From contig NZ_PTJS01000001.1 in assembly GCF_002941025.1 (NCBI RefSeq), positions 5,461,472-5,525,471 on the forward strand: a stretch of 64,000 nucleotides of DNA. The letters run 5' to 3'. Position numbers and translations under genes: made by a program. The DNA is from Streptomyces sp. QL37 (GTDB taxonomy: Bacteria; Actinomycetota; Actinomycetes; Streptomycetales; Streptomycetaceae). The first letter of the stretch is position 1; every line of letters starts with the position of its first letter. Below are positions 23,663 through 30,135 of the stretch, in pieces. The notes under the pieces were generated by a model that made no database searches, was not told the DNA's origin, and worked only from the letters and a program-made list of their open reading frames with translations.

Positions 23663-24624
23663 GGGTTCTGCTGCTCGGAGCGAACGGGTTCCTCGGGCGC
23701 TTCGTCGCCGACCGGCTGCTCGCCGACCCGGCCGTGCACCTCACGGCGCTCGGCCGCGGCGACGACGCCGACGTGCGCTTCGACCTCGCGGGCGGCAGCC
23801 CGGGGGCGCTCACCCGCTTCCTGGACGCCGTCCACCCCGGGGTCGTCGTCAACTGCGCGGGCGCCACCCGCGGTGGGGCCCGGGACCTGACCCGCCACAA
23901 CACCGTCGCCGTGGCCACCGTCTGCGAGGCCATGCGCCGCAGCGGATGCAGCGCACGGCTCGTCCAGGTCGGCTGTGCCTCCGAGTACGGGCCCTCGCAG
24001 CCCGGCTCGTCCACCGCCGAGGACGCCGTACCCCGGCCGGGAGGCCCGTACGGCGTCAGCAAGCTCGCCGCCACCGAACTGGTCCTCGGCTCCGGCCTGG
24101 ACGCGGTCGTGCTGCGGGTCTTCTCGCCGGTGGGCCCCGGCACCCCGGCCGGCTCCCCGCTCGGCCGGCTCGCCGAGACCATGCGCCGGGCCATGCAGAC
24201 GGGTGACCCCGAGCTCAAGCTCAGCGGCCTCGGGGTGCAGCGCGACTTCGTCGACGTACGGGACGTGGCGCGCGCCGTGCACGCCGCCTCGCTCTCCGCC
24301 GCCCAGGGGGTCGTCAACATCGGCACCGGCCGGGCCGTACGGCTGCGTGACGCGGCGGCGGTCCTCGCCAGGGTCGCCGGATACGCCGGCGCGCTGCACG
24401 AGCTCGACACGCCCCCCGGCCGGCTCCCCATCGGCGCCCCCCGCGCCTCCTCGGAATCGGTCGTGGAACACCTGGCCGCGACCCCGTCCCCCTACCCCGA
24501 CGGCTGCGGCGCCTGGCAGCAGGCCGATGTGCGCACCGCCCGGGACCGGCTCGGCTGGCGTCCCCGTATCAATCTGGAGGAGTCCCTCGCGGACATCTGG
24601 ATGGAGGCGGCGTGCCGTATCTGA
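23659..24624 (+). CDS. NAD-dependent epimerase/dehydratase
   Basis: A 321-residue extended short-chain dehydrogenase. The nucleotide-binding GANGFLG (residues 7-13) is at the N-terminus and the YGVSK catalytic pair (Tyr and Lys) is near residue 131. RDFVDVRDVARAV near 195 is the usual sugar-epimerase segment. It likely interconverts a nucleotide sugar such as UDP-GlcNAc and UDP-GalNAc, but could be a dehydratase. It starts inside the stop of the 19-residue ORF and has its own GAGGG site at 8 nt. Its stop overlaps the following gene, so the four main genes form one operon. Confidence 0.82.
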   Translation: MRVLLLGANGFLGRFVADRLLADPAVHLTALGRGDDADVRFDLAGGSPGALTRFLDAVHPGVVVNCAGATRGGARDLTRHNTVAVATVCEAMRRSGCSARLVQVGCASEYGPSQPGSSTAEDAVPRPGGPYGVSKLAATELVLGSGLDAVVLRVFSPVGPGTPAGSPLGRLAETMRRAMQTGDPELKLSGLGVQRDFVDVRDVARAVHAASLSAAQGVVNIGTGRAVRLRDAAAVLARVAGYAGALHELDTPPGRLPIGAPRASSESVVEHLAATPSPYPDGCGAWQQADVRTARDRLGWRPRINLEESLADIWMEAACRI

Positions 24625-25439
24625 CCAGCACCGGCTCCACCCTGCGGACCGGCGCGGCCGAACAGCTCGGCGTCGGTGTGCCCGGATACGCGCACCCGCT
24701 GCTCGCGCCCGCCGAATGGGCCGGGCTCAGCCGGCCGGGCACGCCGCTGCACTGGGCCGTCCTCAACATCGACGACGGGCCGGGCGCCCGCCCGGACCCG
24801 CACTGTCTGGAGGCCGCCGGGCGACTGCGCAACGCCCGCGAGCGGGCTCTGCACGGAGAGGCACCCGAGGACACCGTCCGGGCCTCGGGGGGCAGGCTGC
24901 TGGGCCACCTCGACCTGGCCTTCGGCGGCCGTCCCTTCGATGAGCTGATCGCCGACGCGCAGTCCTACACCGACTGGTACCGCGTCGGCGGCTTCTATCT
25001 GGACCGCTGCCCGGACGGACGTGACGGGCTCCAGGCGGTCCGCCGGCTGACCAGCACCCTCTCCGCCCTGCTGGCCGACAGCGACAGCGCGGACGAGGAG
25101 GGCGGCCGGCTGGTCCTGGGCCACGGCACCCACCCGCACCCCGGCTACGCCGAGGCCGCCGACCAGCTGGTGACCTTCCGGGGGCCGTGGGCCGACTACC
25201 GCTGGTCCCAGGTGGCCGAGTGGACCGCCGCGTACGAGCCGGGCCGCTTCGCGCACTTCGTCCACGGGGTCCCGCGCACGCATCTGGAGGAGGCCATGCG
25301 CATCGCCCGCTGGCAGGGCGCGGGCACGATCTTCTTCACGGACCGGGACGGCGCGAAGGGGCAAACCGATCCATTTGCGGCACTGCCCAGCTACTGGGAC
25401 GAATTCGTCTCGCGGATCGGACCTGGTATCTCGGAATGA
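24612..25439 (+). CDS. Spherulation-specific family 4 (spherulin-4) protein
   Basis: A 275-residue protein of the spherulin-4 family, a TIM-barrel group that includes the GH135 glycosidase Sph3 acting on fungal galactosaminogalactan. Recognisable segments are GVPGYAHPLLAP (strand 1), AVLNIDDGPG, LLGHLDLAFGGRPFDEL and SYTDWYRVGGFYLDRCP, which match the conserved barrel elements. The usual acidic residue after the FYLD segment is Arg-Cys here, so activity may differ. No signal peptide is seen, which is odd for a secreted hydrolase and suggests cytosolic action or an unusual route. GTG 24612 has GGAGG at 4 nt and overlaps the epimerase gene. Confidence 0.75.
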   Translation: MPYLTSTGSTLRTGAAEQLGVGVPGYAHPLLAPAEWAGLSRPGTPLHWAVLNIDDGPGARPDPHCLEAAGRLRNARERALHGEAPEDTVRASGGRLLGHLDLAFGGRPFDELIADAQSYTDWYRVGGFYLDRCPDGRDGLQAVRRLTSTLSALLADSDSADEEGGRLVLGHGTHPHPGYAEAADQLVTFRGPWADYRWSQVAEWTAAYEPGRFAHFVHGVPRTHLEEAMRIARWQGAGTIFFTDRDGAKGQTDPFAALPSYWDEFVSRIGPGISE

Positions 25440-25472
25440 GGAGCGGCGTGGCAGTGTTACGGGAGAACAACC

Positions 25473-25493
25473 GTACGTAGATGAAGTACGTAG
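25473..25493. promoter_or_regulatory. Direct repeat upstream of moeZ
   Basis: GTACGTAG occurs at 25473-25480 and again at 25486-25493, a 13-bp period, about 30 bp before moeZ. It may be a regulator site or overlap the promoter; no regulator is known for it. Confidence 0.3.
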
Positions 25494-25523
25494 AAACCGA
25501 CCACCTGCATTGTTGAGGTTCCT

Positions 25524-26702
25524 GTGTCGCTGCCACCCCTGGTCGAGCCAGCTGCTGAGCTCACCGTCGATGAGGTCCGCAGGTACTCCCGCCATCTGAT
25601 CATCCCCGATGTCGGGATGGACGGACAGAAGCGGCTGAAGAACGCGAAGGTGCTCTGTGTCGGCGCCGGCGGCCTCGGCTCGCCGGCTCTGATGTACATG
25701 GCCGCGGCCGGTGTCGGCACGCTCGGAATCGTCGAGTTCGACGAGGTCGACGAGTCGAACCTGCAGCGTCAGGTCATCCACAGCCAGGCCGACATCGGCA
25801 AGTCCAAGGCCCAGTCGGCCAAGGAGACCGTGCAGGGGATCAACCCCCTGGTGAACGTGGTCCTTCACGAGGAGCGGCTCGAAGCCGACAACGTGATGGA
25901 CATCTTCGCCCAGTACGACCTGATCGTGGACGGCACGGACAACTTCGCCACCCGCTATCTCGTCAACGACGCCGCGGTCCTGCTGAACAAGCCGTACGTC
26001 TGGGGCTCGATCTACCGCTTCGACGGCCAGGCGTCCGTCTTCTGGTCCGAGCACGGCCCCTGCTACCGCTGCCTCTACCCGGAGCCGCCGCCCCCCGGCA
26101 TGGTTCCCTCCTGCGCCGAGGGCGGTGTCCTGGGTGTGCTCTGCGCGTCCATCGGCTCCATCCAGGTCAACGAGGCCATCAAGCTGCTCGCCGGTATCGG
26201 TGACCCGCTGGTCGGCCGTCTGATGATCTACGACGCGCTGGAGATGCAGTACCGCCAGGTCAAGGTCCGCAAGGACCCCGACTGCGCGGTCTGCGGCGAG
26301 AACCCCACCGTCACCGAGCTCATCGACTACGAGGCCTTCTGCGGCGTCGTGTCCGAGGAGGCCCAGGAGGCGGCTGCCGGTTCCACGATCACTCCCAAGC
26401 AGCTCAAGGAGTGGATCGACGGCGACGAGAAGATCGAGATCATCGACGTCCGCGAGCCGAACGAGTACGAGATCGTCTCGATCCCGGGCTCCCGGCTGGT
26501 CCCGAAGAACGAGTTCCTGATGGGCACCGCCCTCCAGGACCTTCCGCAGGACAGGCGCATCGTCCTGAACTGCAAGACCGGCGTCCGCAGTGCCGAGGTC
26601 CTCGCGGTCCTCAAGTCGGCGGGCTTCGCCGACGCGGTGCACGTCGGCGGCGGCGTCATCGGCTGGGTCAACCAGGTCGAGCCCGAGAAGCCGGTCTACT
26701 AG
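25524..26702 (+). CDS. moeZ: Adenylyltransferase/sulfurtransferase MoeZ
   Basis: A 392-residue two-domain protein. The N-terminal ThiF/MoeB-type E1 domain has the ATP loop GAGGLGSPAL near residue 46, the DESNLQRQV segment, zinc cysteines in CYRC and later CAVCG, and a VPSCAEGG loop. The C-terminal rhodanese domain has the active Cys350 in CKTGVRS. It adenylates and sulfurates the C-terminal Gly of small carrier proteins (MoaD-, ThiS- or CysO-type), feeding molybdenum cofactor, thiamine or cysteine synthesis. The GTG has GAGG just upstream. A strong palindromic terminator follows. moaE lies 32 kb away in this window. Confidence 0.92.
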   Translation: MSLPPLVEPAAELTVDEVRRYSRHLIIPDVGMDGQKRLKNAKVLCVGAGGLGSPALMYMAAAGVGTLGIVEFDEVDESNLQRQVIHSQADIGKSKAQSAKETVQGINPLVNVVLHEERLEADNVMDIFAQYDLIVDGTDNFATRYLVNDAAVLLNKPYVWGSIYRFDGQASVFWSEHGPCYRCLYPEPPPPGMVPSCAEGGVLGVLCASIGSIQVNEAIKLLAGIGDPLVGRLMIYDALEMQYRQVKVRKDPDCAVCGENPTVTELIDYEAFCGVVSEEAQEAAAGSTITPKQLKEWIDGDEKIEIIDVREPNEYEIVSIPGSRLVPKNEFLMGTALQDLPQDRRIVLNCKTGVRSAEVLAVLKSAGFADAVHVGGGVIGWVNQVEPEKPVY

Positions 26703-26719
26703 ACCTGCGACGTGGCGTA

Positions 26720-26753
26720 CGAAGGGGCCGGCTCCGCGGAGCCGGCCCCTTCG
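26720..26753. terminator. 34-bp perfect palindrome, terminator of moeZ
   Basis: CGAAGGGGCCGGCTCCG (26720-26736) is the exact complement of 26737-26753. It lies 18 nt after moeZ and between convergent genes, so it can stop transcription from both sides. Confidence 0.75.
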
Positions 26754-26813
26754 CGTATCCGGCCCCTTCGCGTATCCGGCCCCTTCGCGTATCCGGCCCC
26801 TTCGCGTATCCGG
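26742..26813. repeat. 17-bp tandem repeat, 4.2 copies
   Basis: The unit CCGGCCCCTTCGCGTAT is repeated without mismatch at 26742, 26759, 26776 and 26793, with a partial CCGG at 26810. The first unit is the right arm of the terminator palindrome, so the array looks like a tandem expansion of that arm. Each unit could still pair with the left arm. Confidence 0.9.
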
Positions 26814-26816
26814 ATC

Positions 26817-28364
26817 TCAGGAACAGACGCGTCCGTCCGCCGGGACCTTCCCCCCGAGGAAGTAGGCGTCGACGAGCGAGGTCACGCATTCGCTTTCGCC
26901 GTAGGAGCCGTGTCCCTCGCCCTTGTTGGTCACCATGACGCCGACCCCCTCGCCCAGTTCGTCCGCCATCCGCCGCGCGCCCTCGTACGGGGTCGCCGGG
27001 TCGCCGGTCGTGCCGATGACCAGGATCGGGGCGGCTCCCGGGGCGCTCGCCTCCGGTGTGTCGTGCTCCCCCTCGACCGGCCACCCCGCGCACCAGCCTG
27101 CCGTGTCCCAGGCCAGGAACGGGCCGAAGACCGGTGACAGCTTGCGGAATTCGGGGAGCAGCGCCCGGGCCTCGGCAGCCGTCGGCCTCGCCTTGGCGTC
27201 GGCGCAGGAGATCGCCCGCTGGGAGTGGCTCTGGGTGTCGTAGTGCCCCTTCCCGTCGCGGCCGTTGTACGAGTCGGCCAACCGGAGGAGCCCGTCGCCC
27301 GTGCCCCTGTCCTCCGCCTCGTCGAGTGCGGCCGTCAGGGTGGGCCAGCCGCTCTTCGAGTAGAGGGGGGCCACGATGCCGGTGACGGCGAGCGATTCGT
27401 TGAGCTCGCGCCCGGAGGAGGTCGGCAGCGGGTCCCGGTCGATCCGCTCCAGCAGCCGCGCTATCCGCCGGGTGCCCGCCGCCGGGTCCTGGCCACGGTC
27501 CTTCAGATAGTTCTCCAGGGCCCGCTGGAATCCCGTGGCCTGATTGCGGGCGTGGCCCACCGAGTCGGCCGTCGGGTCGACGACCGCGTCCAGCACGACC
27601 CTTCCCACGTGCTCCGGGAAGAGGTGCGCGTAGGTGCCGCCGAGCTCGGTGCCGTACGAGATGCCGAAGTACGACAGCTTCTCGTCGCCCAGGGCCCGGC
27701 GGATCGCGTCCATGTCCCGGGCGGCGTTCACCGTGCCGACGTGGGGCAGCACCGCGGGGGAGAGGCGCTCGCAGCCGGCGCCGAAGTCCCTGCTGTCCCC
27801 GATGAACGCGGCCTCCTCCGCCGGGGTGTCCGGGGTCATGTCGATCTCCCGGTAGGCCGTCTCCTGCTCCTTGTCGCCGCGGCAGCGGACCCCCGCGCTG
27901 GCCGCGACGCCGCGCGGATCGAAGCCGACCAGGTCGTAACGGGTGTTGAGCTCCCTGTACGAAGCGGCGGCGCGCGGCAGGATGCCGACCCCTGAACCGC
28001 CGGGACCGCCGAAGTTGAACAGCATCGAACCGAGCCGCTCGCTCTTCTCCGTGGCCGCCTTGCGGATCAGCGCGATGCCGATCGTCTTCCCGTCCGGCCG
28101 GGCGTGGTCCAGGGGGACGTCGAGCGTGGCGCAGCGCCAGGCGGGGCCCGGCGCGGTGCCGCCCTCAGGGGCGTCGCAGCGCTTCCAGTCCAGGGGCCGG
28201 GCGGAAGCCTGCGGGTTCTGCGGCTCCTGCGGCTCCTGCGTCTCCTGGGGCGAGGAGCCGTTCGACGACCGGGGTGGTGCCGGGTCCTCGTCGCACCCCG
28301 TGAGGACCGCCGTCATCAGCAGCAGGGCCGCCCCGGCGAGCGCCACCCCTCCACGTACACGCAT
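26817..28364 (-). CDS. Secreted lipoprotein alpha/beta hydrolase, tripeptidyl aminopeptidase type (copy 1)
   Basis: A 515-residue extracellular peptidase of the Streptomyces Tap/Slp family. The signal peptide ends in lipobox LTGC (Cys24). Family landmarks are NFGGPGGSG (oxyanion), FDPRGV, GISYGTELGG (nucleophile Ser), TGDPATPYEGA (acid Asp) and GEGHGSY (His). A Gln/Pro/Glu linker follows the lipid anchor. It probably removes tripeptides from protein N-termini outside the cell. A close paralog lies 95 bp upstream on the same strand, indicating tandem duplication. Its 3' end meets the moeZ repeats. Confidence 0.87.
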   Translation of the reverse strand: MRVRGGVALAGAALLLMTAVLTGCDEDPAPPRSSNGSSPQETQEPQEPQNPQASARPLDWKRCDAPEGGTAPGPAWRCATLDVPLDHARPDGKTIGIALIRKAATEKSERLGSMLFNFGGPGGSGVGILPRAAASYRELNTRYDLVGFDPRGVAASAGVRCRGDKEQETAYREIDMTPDTPAEEAAFIGDSRDFGAGCERLSPAVLPHVGTVNAARDMDAIRRALGDEKLSYFGISYGTELGGTYAHLFPEHVGRVVLDAVVDPTADSVGHARNQATGFQRALENYLKDRGQDPAAGTRRIARLLERIDRDPLPTSSGRELNESLAVTGIVAPLYSKSGWPTLTAALDEAEDRGTGDGLLRLADSYNGRDGKGHYDTQSHSQRAISCADAKARPTAAEARALLPEFRKLSPVFGPFLAWDTAGWCAGWPVEGEHDTPEASAPGAAPILVIGTTGDPATPYEGARRMADELGEGVGVMVTNKGEGHGSYGESECVTSLVDAYFLGGKVPADGRVCS

Positions 28365-28459
28365 GCGCGCTCCCTCCCCCGTGCCCGATGGCCCTGTGCC
28401 CGGATGCCGCCCGGAGCGGCGGCCGGGCTGTCACCCGTGTCCGGCCGTTCAACGAGCGG

Positions 28460-30058
28460 TCACTCGCAGACCGTTCCCGACTTCGGGACCTTCCCTTCGA
28501 GCAGGTAGGCGTCCACGGCCCGCTGCACGCAGGTGCTGCCGCCGTTGTACGCCCCGTGACCCTCGCCCTTGTACGTCAGCTCGACCCCGACCCCCTTGCC
28601 GAGCTCGGTGGCCATCGCCTTCGCGCCGGCGTACGGCGTCGCCGGGTCCCCGGTGTTGCCGATGACCAGGATCGGGGCCGAACCGGGTGCGCTGACGTCC
28701 GGGGTGTCCCAGGCGCCCGCGACGGGCCAACCGGTGCAGGCCATCAGCCCCCAGCCGAGGTAGTCGCCGAACACGGGGGAGGCCTTGCGGAATTCGGGGA
28801 GCGCCTTCCTGGTCTGCTCCAGGGTGAACCGCTGCTCGGAGTCCGCGCAGTTGATGGCGGTGTTGGCGGCGTTCGAGTTGTCGTAGTGCCCGTCCTCGGA
28901 GCGGCCGTTCAGGGAGTCGGCGAGGGCGAGAAGTAGGCCGCCGTTGTTGCCGTCCGCCTCGTCGAGGCCCTGTTCGAGCAGCGGCCAGGTCTCCTTGGAG
29001 TAGAGGGCCGACGCGATGCCGGTGGTCGCCTGCGTCTCGGTCAGCTTCCGTTCGCCGAGCCCCGGGACGGGCTTCTTCTCCAGCTTGGCGAGAAGCGCGG
29101 CGATCCAGTCCTGGACCTCCTTCGAGGTGGCCCCGGGAAGCTTGCAGTCGTCGCGCTCGGCGCAGTCGGCGGTGAAGTTGTCCAGGGCGAGCTGGAAGCC
29201 CTCCGCCTGGCCGAGTGAGGACTTCAGGGAGTCCTCCGTAGGGTCGACCACCGCGTCCAGGACCGCCCGGCCGACCCTCTTGGGATACAGGTGGGCGTAG
29301 ACGCCGCCCAGTTCGGTGCCGTACGAGATCCCGAAGTAGTACAGCTTGTCGTCACCGAGCACCTGGCGCAGCAGATCCATGTCCCGGGCCGCGTTCGTCG
29401 TGCCGACGTAGGGCAGTTCGTCCCCGGAGTTCTCCTCGCAGTCCGCGATGTAGGACTTCTGGTCCTCGACGAACGCCTTCTCCTCCTCGGCGTCGTCCGG
29501 GGTCCCGTCCTGCTCGTAACGCTTGTCCAGTGTGCTGTCGTCCGAGCACTCGACGCCTTCGCTGCGGCCGACCCCGCGCGGGTCGAAGCTCACCAGGTCG
29601 TAGCGGGTGCGGAGCGCGTCGTAGGCGGTGCCGAACGACGGCAGCGTGGCGACTCCGGAGCCCCCGGGGCCGCCGAAGTTGAAGATCAGCGAACCGATCC
29701 GCCGGTCCTTGTTCCGGGCGGCGGCGCGGATGAGCGCCAGTTCGATGGTCCGGCCCTCCGGGTCCGCGTAGTCGAGGGGTACGTCCATGAAGGAGCACTC
29801 CCAGGACGTTCCGCCCGGCAGCGGCGAGGGCGTCGTGCCGCTGCCCTGGGCCTGGTTGGGGGCCGTGCACGGCTTCCAGTCCAGCTTCTGGGAGGACAGC
29901 TCCTCGGCCGTCGCCGTGGGGGACGCCGTCGACGCGGCGGACGGCCTCGCACTCCCCGTACCTCCGTCGTCCCCGTCGTCCGAACAGGCGGCCAGTGGCA
30001 GCAGCACGGTGGCGGTGGCGGCGAGGGCGGCGGCACGCAGAGCGGGGGAGGTCCTCAT
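28460..30058 (-). CDS. Secreted lipoprotein alpha/beta hydrolase, tripeptidyl aminopeptidase type (copy 2)
   Basis: A 532-residue paralog of the downstream gene. The lipobox LAAC has Cys25. NFGGPGGSG, FDPRGVGRSEG, GISYGTELGG, TGDPATPYAGA and GEGHGAY keep the serine triad. Cysteines such as DCAERDDCK are additional and may make disulfides. The ATG at 30058 starts MRTSPALRAAALAATATV, a proper signal peptide; the frame stays open upstream but that part is unlike a secreted protein. It is the first gene of the pair and could be co-transcribed with copy 1. The membrane pseudokinase-flippase gene lies upstream. Confidence 0.87.
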   Translation of the reverse strand: MRTSPALRAAALAATATVLLPLAACSDDGDDGGTGSARPSAASTASPTATAEELSSQKLDWKPCTAPNQAQGSGTTPSPLPGGTSWECSFMDVPLDYADPEGRTIELALIRAAARNKDRRIGSLIFNFGGPGGSGVATLPSFGTAYDALRTRYDLVSFDPRGVGRSEGVECSDDSTLDKRYEQDGTPDDAEEEKAFVEDQKSYIADCEENSGDELPYVGTTNAARDMDLLRQVLGDDKLYYFGISYGTELGGVYAHLYPKRVGRAVLDAVVDPTEDSLKSSLGQAEGFQLALDNFTADCAERDDCKLPGATSKEVQDWIAALLAKLEKKPVPGLGERKLTETQATTGIASALYSKETWPLLEQGLDEADGNNGGLLLALADSLNGRSEDGHYDNSNAANTAINCADSEQRFTLEQTRKALPEFRKASPVFGDYLGWGLMACTGWPVAGAWDTPDVSAPGSAPILVIGNTGDPATPYAGAKAMATELGKGVGVELTYKGEGHGAYNGGSTCVQRAVDAYLLEGKVPKSGTVCE

Positions 30059-30135
30059 GACCCCATCGTGCGGCGGGGCGCGGTGGACCGCGCGGGGCGT
30101 CGTCCATGCGGGTGGCGCGCCCTCGCGCGCGTGTT

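Noticed and set aside
26742..26813. Possible CRISPR array
   Set aside because: The units are 17 bp and directly adjacent with no spacers, and no cas gene is present. It is a simple tandem repeat.
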